From Bradyrhizobium arachidis (GTDB taxonomy: Bacteria > Pseudomonadota > Alphaproteobacteria > Rhizobiales > Xanthobacteraceae): a DNA stretch of 64,000 bases. The notes below the pieces were generated by a model. That model was not told the origin of the DNA. It was given only the letters and a program-made list of their open reading frames with translations, and did no database searches. The stretch lies in NCBI RefSeq assembly GCF_015291705.1, contig NZ_CP030050.1, positions 3,844,001 to 3,908,000 of the forward strand. The letters run 5' to 3'. Below, in pieces: positions 16,465 to 25,781 of the stretch (within the stretch, counting starts at the first letter, position 1; every line of letters begins with the position of its first letter). A program made the position numbers and the translations under genes.

Positions 16465-17378
16465 CCGGTCTGAAATCGTTCCGTCGCGCGGTGCTGCCCG
16501 GCCTCGTCGCGCTCGCGCTGTTCGGATCGGCATCGCTCGCGCAGGAATCCTACAAGACACCGGAAGACGCCGCGGCTGCGCTTGCCGCCGCGGTCAAGAG
16601 CGGCCCGAAAGACATTCTGAAAGTGCTCGGCAGGGATGCCGAGGACATCGTCTCCTCCGGCGACGAGGTCGCGGACAACGACATCCGGGCGCGCTTCACC
16701 TCGATGTACGACGCCAAGCACGACATCAAGGCGGAGGGCAACAAGACCGCGACGCTGATGCTCGGGCCGGACGACTTCCCGTTCCCGATCCCGCTGGTCA
16801 ACACCAAGAACGGTTGGGCGTTCAACACCGACGAGGGCCGGATCGAGGTGCTCCGCCGCCGCATCGGCCGCAACGAGCTCGATGCGATCCAGACCATGCT
16901 GGCCTATGTCGACGCGCAGAACGATTATGCCGACAAGGACCGCGGCGAGGGCGCCGGCGTCTACGCGCAGCGCATCGTCTCTTCGCCCGGCAAGAAGGAC
17001 GGCCTGTTCTGGCGCGACGACAGCGATCCGAGCCCGCTCGGCGCGCTGGCGGCGGAGGCGTCGAAGGAAGGCTATCGCGCCGGCGATGTCGGCCCCGCGC
17101 CCTATCACGGCTACTACTTCCACATCCTCAAGGGGCAGGGCCCGGATGCGCGCGGTGGCGCGCTCAACTATGTCGTCAAGGGCAAGATGATCGGAGGCTT
17201 CGGCCTGATCGCCTGGCCGGCGGAATACGGCAATTCCGGCGTCATGACCTTCCTCGTCAATCACGACGGTGTCGTCTATCAGAAGGATCTCGGCACGCGC
17301 ACCGAGTTCCTCGCCGAGCGCACCACGCAGTTCAATCCCGACCAGACCTGGAAGAAGGTCGATGCCCCAAAACCTTGA
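16461..17378 (+). CDS. DUF2950 periplasmic protein
   Basis: 305 residues: signal peptide (cleavage near SLAQ, residue 28), then the DUF2950 domain with YKTPEDAAAALAAAVKSGPK at its start and the family hallmark AGDVGPAPYHGYYFHILKGQ near residue 215, followed by YGNSGVMTFLVNHDGVVYQK. DUF2950 and DUF3300 genes are frequent neighbours; here they overlap by four bases. No enzymatic role is known; the pair probably acts together in the envelope. Controlled from the box at 14683 if the operon is as it appears. Confidence 0.9.
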   Translation: MTGLKSFRRAVLPGLVALALFGSASLAQESYKTPEDAAAALAAAVKSGPKDILKVLGRDAEDIVSSGDEVADNDIRARFTSMYDAKHDIKAEGNKTATLMLGPDDFPFPIPLVNTKNGWAFNTDEGRIEVLRRRIGRNELDAIQTMLAYVDAQNDYADKDRGEGAGVYAQRIVSSPGKKDGLFWRDDSDPSPLGALAAEASKEGYRAGDVGPAPYHGYYFHILKGQGPDARGGALNYVVKGKMIGGFGLIAWPAEYGNSGVMTFLVNHDGVVYQKDLGTRTEFLAERTTQFNPDQTWKKVDAPKP

Positions 17379-17391
17379 ACGGCGGACGCGG

Positions 17392-17817
17392 ATGTTCCGC
17401 CTGATCGCGCTACTGCTGCTGGCGCTCGGGCTCGCCGCGCCGACACCGTCCTTTGCGCAAGTATCCGGTCACGTCAGGGTCAAGTTCGTCAAGGCGGGCC
17501 TGCTGGTCGGCGGCGGCGCCGGCAGCGGCGTGCTGACCTATCGCGGCAAGACCTATCCGTTCAGGATCAGCGGTCTGAGCTTCGGCATCACGGCCGGCGC
17601 GACGGTCGGCCGTTTCGACGGCTGGGCCTCAGGGATCCGCGATGTCAGTGACTTCGCCGGCACCTACAGCTCCGTCGGCGGCGGCTTTGCGCTGGTCGGC
17701 GGCGTCAACGGTGTTCACCTCCGCAACGAGAAGGGCGTGACCATCGTGCTGCAAGGCCCGAAGGCGGGACTCGAGCTCGCCGCCAATATCAGTGAGATCA
17801 CGATCACCCTGAAGTGA
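17392..17817 (+). CDS. Secreted glycine-rich beta protein, relative of 7482-7916
   Basis: 141 residues with a signal peptide (cleavage after SFAQ) and a mature domain clearly related to the protein at 7482-7916: VKAGLLVGGGAGSGVLTYRG, YPFRISGLSFGITAGATVG and a closing ITITLK. Function unknown; the glycine-rich strands recall SYLF/DUF1134-like folds. An alternative in-frame ATG at 17362 overlaps the DUF2950 end and has AAGAAGG ahead of it, which would add ten residues. Third gene of the DUF3300 operon. Confidence 0.75.
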   Translation: MFRLIALLLLALGLAAPTPSFAQVSGHVRVKFVKAGLLVGGGAGSGVLTYRGKTYPFRISGLSFGITAGATVGRFDGWASGIRDVSDFAGTYSSVGGGFALVGGVNGVHLRNEKGVTIVLQGPKAGLELAANISEITITLK

Positions 17818-17820
17818 GGT

Positions 17821-18357
17821 TCAAGCGGGCCGCGCGGAACCAAGATCGAGAGTCAGGCGCACCGTCCTCGGATCCTCGCTTCGCGCAGGCCTGAAATCGG
17901 ACTTCGCGAACACCCGCCGCATCGACGCGTTGTCGGCCAGAACCTCGGCCGTGAGCTCGCGGATCTCCTGTTCCCGCGCGATGTCGATGAGATGCCTCAG
18001 CAGCAGGGAACCGATCCCGCGGCCTTGCCAGGCATCCACCACGACGAAGGCCATCTCCGCCTCGCCGGGATTTGTGACCACATATCGGCCGCCGCCGACG
18101 ATCGCGGGTCGACCCTGTTCCAGGGCCCAGGCAGCCAGCGCGACGTGATTGCTGAAATCGACGTCCATGAAGAAGGCGCGCTCCTTCTCCGAGAAGTGTC
18201 GCTTCATGACGAAGAACCGGCTCTGCAGCGAGCTCGGCCCGGTGCGCTCGATCGCGGCGAGCATGTCCGCCTCGTCGCTCGGCCGAAGCGCGCGAATTTC
18301 GACTGGGGTGCCGTCCTTCAGCGCGGCTTGCGCGCTGTAATCAGCGATTTGTGACAT
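17821..18357 (-). CDS. GNAT family N-acetyltransferase
   Basis: 178 residues with the GNAT fold: EIRALRPSDEADMLAAIE at residues ~20-36 and the acetyl-CoA binding loop QGRGIG at 111-116 followed by LLLRHLIDIAREQ. A substrate cannot be read from sequence; stand-alone GNATs of this shape (LRPSDE, then FSEKERAFFMDVD) occur beside anaerobic or stress genes in related bacteria and could be protein acetylases. Divergent from the DUF3141 operon, with the palindrome at 18450 93 bases from its start. Convergent with the operon to its left, with only three bases between stops. Confidence 0.88.
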   Translation of the reverse strand: MSQIADYSAQAALKDGTPVEIRALRPSDEADMLAAIERTGPSSLQSRFFVMKRHFSEKERAFFMDVDFSNHVALAAWALEQGRPAIVGGGRYVVTNPGEAEMAFVVVDAWQGRGIGSLLLRHLIDIAREQEIRELTAEVLADNASMRRVFAKSDFRPARSEDPRTVRLTLDLGSARPA

Positions 18358-18449
18358 GCCGATGTCGCCTGGCAGCTATTGGCGCGTCAAGCAAATCGCG
18401 CCTCGTAAGCCCGTTACAGGACAAGAGCCTTTCAAGCGTGCAGGTCATC

Positions 18450-18463
18450 TTGACCTAGATCAA
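18450..18463. promoter_or_regulatory. FixK/FNR-type box TTGACCTAGATCAA, divergent
   Basis: TTGA-N6-TCAA match between the GNAT gene (start 18357) and the DUF3141 gene (start 18518). It lies 55 bases from the latter, the better spacing for activation. Confidence 0.73.
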
Positions 18464-18517
18464 CGTTCGTCCTGACCCGCCGCCGTCAATGGTCGAACGC
18501 GACGGAGAGGGCGAAAC

Positions 18518-20746
18518 ATGTCCATCGATAAGGTGCAAATTCCGGGCGGTCCGATGTCGGGCCTCGTCGCCTCGGCGGTCGAATATATGATCGACGCGGG
18601 CCAGCGCAGTGTCCTGTTCCTGGATATCATGCGCCGGCGCGGCGACCAATACAGGGAACATGTCGCGCAGACCGCGCCGCATGTTCTGCAATATTCCGCC
18701 GAATTGATCATGGACGGGCGCAAGCTGGACGATCCCGTCAACTACGCGCTGGTGCGCATCATTCCGCCCGACAATGTCGAGATCGACATGAACCGGCGGC
18801 CGTTCGTCGTGATCGATCCGCGCGCGGGCCACGGCCCCGGCATCGGCGGCTTCAAGGCCGACAGCGAGATCGGCGTTGCCATGAAGGCAGGCCATCCCTG
18901 CTATTTCATCGGGTTCCTGCCGGATCCGATGCCCGGACAGACCATCGAGCGCATCGCGCGTGCCGAAGCCATCTTCATCGAAGAGGTCATCGAGCGCCAT
19001 CCCAACGCCGACGGCAAGCCCTGCGTGATCGGCAATTGCCAGGCCGGATGGGCCCTCATGATCCTGGCCTCGCTGCGCCCCGAGCTGTTCGGTCCGCTGA
19101 TCATCGCCGGCGCACCGCTTGCCTATTGGGCCGGCGTGCACGGCAAATATCCGATGCGCTATTCCGGCGGCCTGCTCGGCGGGAGCTGGCTCACCGCGCT
19201 CACCAGCGATCTCGGCGCCGGCAGGTTCGACGGCGCCTGGCTGGTGCAGAATTTCGAGAACCAGAACCCGTCGAACACGCTGTGGACCAAGCAATACAAC
19301 GTCTATTCCAAGGTCGACACCGAGGCGGACCGCTATCTCGAATTCGAGCGCTGGTGGGGCGGCCATGTCAACCTCAACGCCGAGGAAATCCAGTTCATCG
19401 TCGATGAGCTGTTCGTCGGCAACAATCTCGCCGCCGGCAACATCGTGATGTCCGACGGCCAGAAGGTCGACCTGCGCAGCATCAGGTCGCCGATCGTGGT
19501 GTTCTGCTCCAAGGGCGACAACATCACACCGCCGCAGCAGGCGCTGGACTGGATCCTGGATTGCTACGCCGATGTCGACGAGATCAGGGCCTATGGCCAG
19601 ACCATCGTCTACACCGTGCACGAGAGCATCGGTCATCTCGGCATCTTCGTGTCTGGCGGCATCGCCAAGAAGGAGCACGCGGAGTTCTCCGGCAATATCG
19701 ATCTGATCGACGTTCTTCCGCCCGGGCTCTATGAGGCCACTTTTGAAGCGAAGGGCAAGGAGACCGCGAGCTCGGAACTGGTCGTCGGCCAGTGGGTGAT
19801 GCGCTGCGAGGCGCGGACGCTCGACGACATCCGCGCGATGGGCGGCAATTCCCCCGAGGACGAGCGGCGCTTTGCCACCGCCAAGCGCGTCTCGGAGATC
19901 AATCTCAAGGCCTATCAGAAATTCCTCCAGCCCTGGATCAAGGGCATGGTGACGCCCAAAGTGGCCGCGTGGGCTCACAACATGCATCCGCTGCGGCTGC
20001 AATACGAGCTGTTCAGCAGCCGGAATCCCCTTATGGCGACCGTGAAATCATTGGCCGAGAAGGCCGAGGAGGAGCGCAAGCCGGTTGCGAAGGACAATCC
20101 GTTCCTGGCGTTCCAGGAGCAGATGTCGAAGCAGATCGTCCACGCCCTGGACAGCTGGCGCGACTCGCAGGAGGCGCTGAGCGAAGCGATCTTCCTCAAC
20201 GTCTATGGTTCGCCGGCGCTCCAGGCGGCGGTCGGGATCGATCCCACCTCCGTGCCATCCCAGCGGCGTGAGATGACCGCCGAACACCGCGCCATGCTCG
20301 AGAGGCGCATCGCTGAACTGAAATCGCGGATCGGCGAGGGCGGTCTACGCGAAGCGGCGCTGCGCGCCTTGCTCTATGTTGGCTCGGCGCGCGGGATGGT
20401 CGATGAACGCAGCATCGAGGCGTTGCGCCGGGTCCGCCGCGATCATGCCGGCGCGCGCATGACCCTGCCCGAGTTCAAGATGCTGGTACGGGAGCAGTTC
20501 TTCATGCTGCTGCTCGATCGCGACGCGGCGCTGGCCGCCATCCCGAAGATGCTGCCCGACGACGTCAATCTTCGCCGCGGCGCTTTCGAGGCGGTCGAGA
20601 AGGTGCTGTCCGCGAGCGAGGACGTCACCGGCGAGCGGGCCAAACGGCTGTGGCAAGTTGCCGGCTTGTTCGGCCTCGACATCGGCGGGCCTTCCGAAAC
20701 GGCGTCGAATGTTGCGCCTTTCGATCCAAAGGCGAAGGCGTCGTAG
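18518..20746 (+). CDS. DUF3141 protein, PHA-synthase-like alpha/beta hydrolase
   Basis: 742 residues. The first ~400 form an alpha/beta hydrolase resembling PHA synthases: a cysteine nucleophile is placed in GNCQAGWA (Cys174, where PhaC has GxCxGG), with an acid at Asp334 in SKGDNITPP and a histidine at His373 in HESIGHLG. The C-terminal ~340 residues are a helical region specific to DUF3141. Annotated in relatives only as DUF3141 or poly(3-hydroxyalkanoate) synthetase-like; activity is unproven. First gene of an operon with pta, ackA and fabI, 55 bases after a FixK-type box. A role moving acyl groups between CoA and another acceptor is my inference. Confidence 0.88.
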   Translation: MSIDKVQIPGGPMSGLVASAVEYMIDAGQRSVLFLDIMRRRGDQYREHVAQTAPHVLQYSAELIMDGRKLDDPVNYALVRIIPPDNVEIDMNRRPFVVIDPRAGHGPGIGGFKADSEIGVAMKAGHPCYFIGFLPDPMPGQTIERIARAEAIFIEEVIERHPNADGKPCVIGNCQAGWALMILASLRPELFGPLIIAGAPLAYWAGVHGKYPMRYSGGLLGGSWLTALTSDLGAGRFDGAWLVQNFENQNPSNTLWTKQYNVYSKVDTEADRYLEFERWWGGHVNLNAEEIQFIVDELFVGNNLAAGNIVMSDGQKVDLRSIRSPIVVFCSKGDNITPPQQALDWILDCYADVDEIRAYGQTIVYTVHESIGHLGIFVSGGIAKKEHAEFSGNIDLIDVLPPGLYEATFEAKGKETASSELVVGQWVMRCEARTLDDIRAMGGNSPEDERRFATAKRVSEINLKAYQKFLQPWIKGMVTPKVAAWAHNMHPLRLQYELFSSRNPLMATVKSLAEKAEEERKPVAKDNPFLAFQEQMSKQIVHALDSWRDSQEALSEAIFLNVYGSPALQAAVGIDPTSVPSQRREMTAEHRAMLERRIAELKSRIGEGGLREAALRALLYVGSARGMVDERSIEALRRVRRDHAGARMTLPEFKMLVREQFFMLLLDRDAALAAIPKMLPDDVNLRRGAFEAVEKVLSASEDVTGERAKRLWQVAGLFGLDIGGPSETASNVAPFDPKAKAS

Positions 20747-20775
20747 CGAAAATTGCAGGGACCGGGAGCAACATC

Positions 20776-21738
20776 ATGTCACCAGATGCGACGGCCACGC
20801 AGTCTCCCAGCAAGTACGATCGCCTGATCGCCGCTGCCAAGGCGATCCCGCCGGCGCCGACCGTCGTCGTGCATCCCTGCGACGAGACATCGTTGCGGGG
20901 CGCCGTTGACAGCGCTGTGGCCGGCATCATCCGGCCCCTGCTGGTCGGGCCGGAGCAGAAGATCAGGGATACGGCCGCGAAATTCGGATTGGACATTTCC
21001 GGCTATGAGGTCGTCGATGCCGCGCACAGCGACGATGCCGCAGCCAAGGGCGTCGAATTGATCCATGCCGCGCGGGCCGAGCTGCTGATGAAAGGCAGTC
21101 TGCACACCGACGAGCTGATGCGGGCCGTGACGGCGAAGGTCGGGGGGCTGCGGACCGACCGGCGCATCAGCCATGTCTTCGTCATGGATGTGCCGGCCTA
21201 TGCCGAAACCATCTTCGTCACCGACGCCGCGATCAACATCTTCCCCGATCTCGACGCCAAGCGCGACATCATCCAGAACGCGATCGATCTGTACACCCAG
21301 GCGAATTTCGGCAAATCGCCGCGCGTCGCCATCCTGTCCGCGGTCGAGACGGTCACGTCGAAAATCCCGTCCACGATCGAGGCGGCCGCGCTCTGCAAGA
21401 TGGCGGACCGCGGGCAGATCACCGGCGGCCTGCTCGATGGGCCGCTGGCCTTCGACAACGCCATTGACGTCGAATCCGCGCGCATCAAGGGCATCAAGTC
21501 CGAGGTCGCCGGCCGCGCGCAGATCCTGGTCGTGCCCGACCTCGAAGCGGGCAATATGCTCGCCAAGAATCTCGCTTATTTCGCCAAGGCCGATGGCGCC
21601 GGCATCGTGCTCGGCGCGCGCGTGCCTGTTGTTCTGACCTCGCGCGCCGATACTCCGCGGGCCCGGATGGCGTCCTGCGCGGTCGCCGCGCTCTATGCTC
21701 ATGCAAGGCGCCAGAAGGCGCCGACAGTACCGGCGTGA
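20776..21738 (+). CDS. pta: Phosphate acetyl/butyryltransferase
   Basis: 320 residues of the PTA_PTB family: [20 protein letters not shown] near residue 55, [14 protein letters not shown] near 105, and the closing [20 protein letters not shown]. It is the short one-domain type. Reaction: acyl-CoA + phosphate to acyl phosphate + CoA. The MSPDATATQ start at 20776 follows GGGAG and lies 29 bases after the DUF3141 stop. With ackA overlapping its end, it forms the substrate-level phosphorylation route acetyl-CoA to acetate plus ATP. Acetyl versus butyryl preference cannot be judged by eye. Confidence 0.92.
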   Translation: MSPDATATQSPSKYDRLIAAAKAIPPAPTVVVHPCDETSLRGAVDSAVAGIIRPLLVGPEQKIRDTAAKFGLDISGYEVVDAAHSDDAAAKGVELIHAARAELLMKGSLHTDELMRAVTAKVGGLRTDRRISHVFVMDVPAYAETIFVTDAAINIFPDLDAKRDIIQNAIDLYTQANFGKSPRVAILSAVETVTSKIPSTIEAAALCKMADRGQITGGLLDGPLAFDNAIDVESARIKGIKSEVAGRAQILVVPDLEAGNMLAKNLAYFAKADGAGIVLGARVPVVLTSRADTPRARMASCAVAALYAHARRQKAPTVPA

Positions 21739-21743
21739 CCGCC

Positions 21744-22958
21744 ATGGACAGCATCCTCGTCGTCAATGCGGGCTCGTCGAGCGTCAAGTTCCAGGTCTTC
21801 GCGGCCGAGGGCGAAGGCACGCTGCGCCGGCTGATCAAAGGGCAGGTGGATGGCATCGGCAGCCGCCCGCGGCTGCGGGCGAGTGGGGCGGGCGGCGATC
21901 CCATGGCCGACCGCGCCTATCCGATCGAGGCCGTCGCGGACGTTCCGGCGGCGATGGACATTGCGGGCGAATGGCTGCGGAACGAGGTTCGCATCCATCC
22001 GCTGGCGGTCGGGCATCGCGTCGTCCATGGCGGGCCTGACTATGAGCGGCCGGTCCTGGTCGATCATGGCGTGGTGTCGCGGCTGGAGCGCTTCGTCGCG
22101 CTGGCGCCGCTGCATCAGCCGCATAATCTGGCACCGATCCGCTCGATCCTCGCCAATTTCCCTGAGGTGCCGCAGGTCGCTTGCTTCGACACCGCGTTTC
22201 ACCGCACGCACGGGCCGCTGGCTGATCACTACGCCATCCCGCATCAGCTCCACGCTGAGGGCGTGCGGCGCTACGGCTTCCACGGGCTGTCCTATGAATA
22301 TATCTCCCGGACCCTGCCGCAGATCGCACCTGATATCGCAAAGCGCCGGGTGATCGTCGCACATCTCGGCAGCGGCGCATCGATGTGCGCGATGAAGGGC
22401 GGACAGAGCGTCGAGAGCACCATGGGATTCACCGCGCTCGACGGGCTGCCGATGGGCACGCGCCCCGGCCAGCTCGATCCCGGCGTGGTGCTATATTTGA
22501 TCTCCGAGAAGGGGATGTCGGCATCGAAGGTGCAGGATTTCCTCTACCGCGATTGCGGCCTGAAAGGTCTCTCCGGTGTCAGCAATGACATGCGCGAGCT
22601 GGAAGCAAGTCCCGATCCGCAGGCGAGGCTGGCGGTGGACTATTTCGTCTATCGCATCGGCCTCAACGCCGGCATGCTCGCCGCCGCGCTCCAGGGCCTT
22701 GACGCCTTTGTCTTCACCGCCGGCATCGGCGAGAACTCGAGCAGCATCCGCGCCCGCGTGGCGGAGCAGCTCGGCTGGCTCGGCGTGACGCTCGATGCGG
22801 CCGAGAACGCACGCCATGCGCGGCTGATCTCGACGGCGACAAGTCGCATCCCGGTCTACGTGGTGCCGACCGACGAGGAGCTGATGATCGCGCAGCACAC
22901 GCTGGCGCTGCTGATGAACGGCCACTCGCAAAATCCCAGGCATGAGAGGGTGTCATGA
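21744..22958 (+). CDS. ackA: Acetate kinase
   Basis: 404 residues of the acetokinase family. Visible motifs: [16 protein letters not shown] at residues 4-19, [20 protein letters not shown] near 150, [12 protein letters not shown], the phosphate-binding [15 protein letters not shown], and [14 protein letters not shown]. It makes ATP from acyl phosphate and ADP. A GTG at 21735 overlaps the pta stop and would add three residues; the ATG at 21744 gives the usual N-terminus. The stop overlaps the fabI start by four bases, so translation is coupled. Confidence 0.94.
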   Translation: MDSILVVNAGSSSVKFQVFAAEGEGTLRRLIKGQVDGIGSRPRLRASGAGGDPMADRAYPIEAVADVPAAMDIAGEWLRNEVRIHPLAVGHRVVHGGPDYERPVLVDHGVVSRLERFVALAPLHQPHNLAPIRSILANFPEVPQVACFDTAFHRTHGPLADHYAIPHQLHAEGVRRYGFHGLSYEYISRTLPQIAPDIAKRRVIVAHLGSGASMCAMKGGQSVESTMGFTALDGLPMGTRPGQLDPGVVLYLISEKGMSASKVQDFLYRDCGLKGLSGVSNDMRELEASPDPQARLAVDYFVYRIGLNAGMLAAALQGLDAFVFTAGIGENSSSIRARVAEQLGWLGVTLDAAENARHARLISTATSRIPVYVVPTDEELMIAQHTLALLMNGHSQNPRHERVS

Positions 22959-23743
22959 TCCCAGTATTTCCGGACAGCAAGGTCGCCCTGAAGGGGAAGA
23001 AGGGCCTCGTCGTCGGCATCGCCAACGACCAGTCGATCGCCTGGGGCTGCGCCAGGGCGTTCCGGGCACTCGGCGCCGATCTCGCCGTCACCTATCTGAA
23101 CGACCGCGCCAAAAAGCATATCGAGCCGCTGGCGCAGGCACTGGAAGCACCGATCTTCATGCCGCTCGATGTCATGGTCGAGGGCCAGACCGAGGCGGTG
23201 TTCGAGCGCATCAAGTCCGAGTGGGGCCAGCTCGATTTCCTGCTTCATTCCATCGCCTTCTCGCCCAAGGAGGCCTTGCACGGCCGCGTCGTCGATGTCG
23301 GCCGCGACGGCTTCCTCAAGACCATGGACGTCTCCTGCTGGTCGTTCCTGCGCATGGCGCATCTCGCCGAGCCGCTAATGAAGGATGGCGGCACGTTGTT
23401 CACCATGACCTATTACGGCAGCCAGATGGTGGTGGAGAACTACAACATCATGGGCGTCGCCAAGGCCGCGCTCGAAGCCTCGGTTCGCTATGCTGCCGCC
23501 GAACTGGGTCCGAAGGGCATCCGCGTCCACGCGATCTCGCCGGGACCGCTTGCGACCCGCGCGGCCTCAGGCATTCCTGAATTCGACGAGCTGATGGACA
23601 AGGCGCAATCCAAGGCGCCGTCGCGTAGCCTCGTCAGCATCGACGATGTCGGCAACGCCACCGCCTTCCTCGCGCTCGACGGCGCCAAGCTGATCACCGG
23701 CGGCGTGCTCTACATCGATGGCGGCTACCACATCATCGATTGA
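22955..23743 (+). CDS. fabI: Enoyl-[ACP] reductase, FabI type
   Basis: 262 residues, classical Fab[21 protein letters not shown] nucleotide site near residue 21, [10 protein letters not shown], and the catalytic set Tyr153, Tyr163 and Lys170 in MTYYGSQ and [14 protein letters not shown]. Reduces trans-2-enoyl thioesters with NADH. Being the last gene of a DUF3141-pta-ackA operon behind a FixK-type box is unusual for a housekeeping FabI, so it may be a second copy serving NADH disposal or acyl synthesis under low oxygen. Whether another fabI exists lies outside the window. Confidence 0.93.
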   Translation: MIPVFPDSKVALKGKKGLVVGIANDQSIAWGCARAFRALGADLAVTYLNDRAKKHIEPLAQALEAPIFMPLDVMVEGQTEAVFERIKSEWGQLDFLLHSIAFSPKEALHGRVVDVGRDGFLKTMDVSCWSFLRMAHLAEPLMKDGGTLFTMTYYGSQMVVENYNIMGVAKAALEASVRYAAAELGPKGIRVHAISPGPLATRAASGIPEFDELMDKAQSKAPSRSLVSIDDVGNATAFLALDGAKLITGGVLYIDGGYHIID

Positions 23744-23868
23744 TCGCGCCGCGCGTTGTCACGCCGGATTGGCCGTCTGGTCACTCGGGCTGATGATGGC
23801 ATATTGCCACTGTTTTGCCCGACGGGTCAACGACTTTTCGCCAAATCAGAAAAATGCATCGTGGAATC

Positions 23869-23898
23869 AACCCATGGCTACTGTGCATGGGGTTGTTT
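23869..23898 (+). terminator. Probable intrinsic terminator after fabI operon
   Basis: AACCCATG and CATGGGGTT form a stem (one base bulged) around a nine-base loop, followed directly by GTTTTC. It lies in a lower-GC stretch between the convergent fabI and MaoC genes. Confidence 0.6.
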
Positions 23899-23911
23899 TC
23901 GAACTTTTGTT

Positions 23912-24370
23912 TCAGCGGTAGTGCAGGGCGATCAGCTCGGCGATGCAGGCGGGCTTCTTGCCGCCCTCGATCTCGATCACGAGGTGATAGTTGACGCGCA
24001 GTCCGTCGGGCGGCACGTCCTCGGCTTCGGCGACCGTGACGCGGCCGCGCAGTTTCGAGCCCGCCGGCACCGGCGCGAGATATCTGATCCGGTCGGCGCC
24101 GTAGTTCAGCGTGTTGCGCAGGCCCTTCAGGCCGAGCACCGAGCGGATGAACAACGGCGCCAGAGCGAGCGAGAGCAGGCCGTGAGCGATGGTCTTGCCG
24201 CCGGGCATCTCCTTGCTCGCGCGCTCCTGGTCGACATGGATCCATTGCTCGTCGCAGGTCGCCTCGGCGAACTGGTTGATGCGCTCTTGGGTGATCTCGA
24301 TCCAGTCGCTGGCTCCGATCTCGGTGCCCACGGCTGACTTGATCTCGTCGAAGTCCGTGAAGATCCGCAT
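23912..24370 (-). CDS. MaoC-like (R)-enoyl-CoA hydratase / NodN-like protein
   Basis: 152 residues, single hot-dog fold of the MaoC dehydratase family: EITQERINQFAEATCDEQWI with the catalytic-type Asp, then PGGKTIAHGLLSLALAPLF with the His. Relatives hydrate trans-enoyl-CoA to (R)-3-hydroxyacyl-CoA, the PHA monomer, though NodN-type members have unproven roles. Third gene of the minus-strand operon scoA-scoB-maoC, 11 bases after scoB. Start ATG at 24370. Confidence 0.9.
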   Translation of the reverse strand: MRIFTDFDEIKSAVGTEIGASDWIEITQERINQFAEATCDEQWIHVDQERASKEMPGGKTIAHGLLSLALAPLFIRSVLGLKGLRNTLNYGADRIRYLAPVPAGSKLRGRVTVAEAEDVPPDGLRVNYHLVIEIEGGKKPACIAELIALHYR

Positions 24371-24381
24371 GGTCAGCCTGC

Positions 24382-25032
24382 TCAGAGCTTCATTTCCGGA
24401 ACGTGATCGGGAATGGTCAATTCCGCCTCCGTCAGCGCCAGGACCTCGCCGACGCTGACGCCGGGCGCGGTTTCCAGGAGCGTTGCCTTGCCGTCGGGGA
24501 AGCCGATCACGGCCATGTCTGTCACGACCAGGTTGACAGGCCGCGCCGAAGTCAGCGGCAGCGAGCATTTCGCCACGATCTTCGACTTGCCCTTGGCGGC
24601 GTGCTGCATGGCGACGATGACGCGCTTGGCGCCGCTGACGAGGTCCATGGCGCCGCCCATGCCCGGCACCATCTTGCCGGGGATCATCCAGTTGGCGAGA
24701 AGGCCGTGCGCATCGACCTGGAGGCCGCCGAGCACGGTGATATCGACGTGGCCGCCGCGGATCAGTCCGAACGACATTGCGCTGTCGAAGGTGGCGGCGC
24801 CCGGCAGCGCGCTGATCGGCCGCCCGCCGGCGTCCGTGAGCAGGGGATGGGCCATGCCTTGCTCGGGGATCGGCCCGGTGCCGATCAGGCCGTTCTCCGA
24901 CTGGAAAAAGACCTTGAGGTCGGACGGCACGTAATTGGCCACCAGCGTCGGGATGCCGATGCCGAGATTGACGAGGTTGCCGCTGCGGAGCTCCTGGGCG
25001 ACGCGCCGGGCGATGATGATCTGCGGATCCAT
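24382..25032 (-). CDS. scoB: 3-oxoacid CoA-transferase subunit B
   Basis: 216 residues of CoA-transferase family I, beta subunit: VNLGIGIPTLVANY near residue 21, the catalytic glutamate Glu46 in QSENGLIG, GGHVDITVLGGLQVD, and PGKMVPGMGGAMDLVSGAKR. Transfers CoA between acetoacetate or another 3-oxoacid and succinyl-CoA or acetyl-CoA. It follows subunit A by three bases. Acceptor specificity (SCOT versus AtoAD) cannot be settled here; AtoA is the equivalent name. Confidence 0.93.
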   Translation of the reverse strand: MDPQIIIARRVAQELRSGNLVNLGIGIPTLVANYVPSDLKVFFQSENGLIGTGPIPEQGMAHPLLTDAGGRPISALPGAATFDSAMSFGLIRGGHVDITVLGGLQVDAHGLLANWMIPGKMVPGMGGAMDLVSGAKRVIVAMQHAAKGKSKIVAKCSLPLTSARPVNLVVTDMAVIGFPDGKATLLETAPGVSVGEVLALTEAELTIPDHVPEMKL

Positions 25033-25035
25033 GGC

Positions 25036-25683
25036 TCACCCGTTGGTGATGAGATAGTCGACGAGCGGCGCCGGTGTCATGACGTGATCGGGCGCGATGA
25101 CGCCGACCGGCACGATGTTCTCCGTCGTGACGATGACGGTATCGGCGGCCATCGCCATGATTGGGTTGAAGTTGCGCGACGTCAGCGCGTAGGCGAGGTT
25201 GCCGAGATAGTCGGCGAGGAAGGCGTGCACCAGCGCGAATTGCGCCCGCAGCGCGGTCTCGAGCAGGAAGGGTTTGCCATCGACCTCGATCTGGCGCTTG
25301 CCTTCCGCAACCAGCGTGCCGACGCCGGTCGGCGTGAGCACGCCGCCGAGACCGCATCCGCCTGCACGAATGCGCTCGACGAAGGTGCCCTGCGGAATGA
25401 GATCGACCGCGATCTGGTTCGCCAGCATCTGCTGCTGGGCTTTCGGATTGAGACCGATATGTGTGGCGGTCAAGCGGGAGACCAGCGCCGCATCGAACAG
25501 CTTGCCGACGCCCTTGCCGGGCGTGGCTGCGTCGTTGCAAATCAGCGTCAGCCCGGTCTTCTTCTGCCGCACGATCTCGTCGAGCAGGCGCTCCGGAGTT
25601 CCTACGCCCATGAAGCCGCCAACCATGACGCTGGCGCCTGCCGGGATCATCGCAACGGCTTCTTCGACGGAGACGGCCTTCAT
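25036..25683 (-). CDS. scoA: 3-oxoacid CoA-transferase subunit A
   Basis: 215 residues, alpha subunit: VMVGGFMGVGTPERLLDEIV near residue 20, AGGCGLGGVLTPTGVGTLVAE-like oxyanion region in the middle, and ALTSRNFNPIMAMAADTVIV near the end. The start MKAVSVEEAVAMIP at 25683 is 76 bases from the FixK-type box at 25759. First gene of scoA-scoB-maoC. Together the three link acetoacetate/acetoacetyl-CoA and enoyl-CoA pools. Confidence 0.92.
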   Translation of the reverse strand: MKAVSVEEAVAMIPAGASVMVGGFMGVGTPERLLDEIVRQKKTGLTLICNDAATPGKGVGKLFDAALVSRLTATHIGLNPKAQQQMLANQIAVDLIPQGTFVERIRAGGCGLGGVLTPTGVGTLVAEGKRQIEVDGKPFLLETALRAQFALVHAFLADYLGNLAYALTSRNFNPIMAMAADTVIVTTENIVPVGVIAPDHVMTPAPLVDYLITNG

Positions 25684-25758
25684 GATTGAAACTCCCGGTC
25701 GGCCGGCGATGCGCAGAATGGCGACGGTGCGATGTTGGCGCCGGCCGGTTGCCCTCCT

Positions 25759-25772
25759 TTGATCTGCATCAA
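25759..25772. promoter_or_regulatory. FixK/FNR-type box TTGATCTGCATCAA
   Basis: TTGAT-N4-ATCAA palindrome only nine bases outside the end of the gene 25782-26384 and 76 bases upstream of scoA, pointing to control of the CoA-transferase operon. Confidence 0.75.
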
Positions 25773-25781
25773 GGCTCCCGG

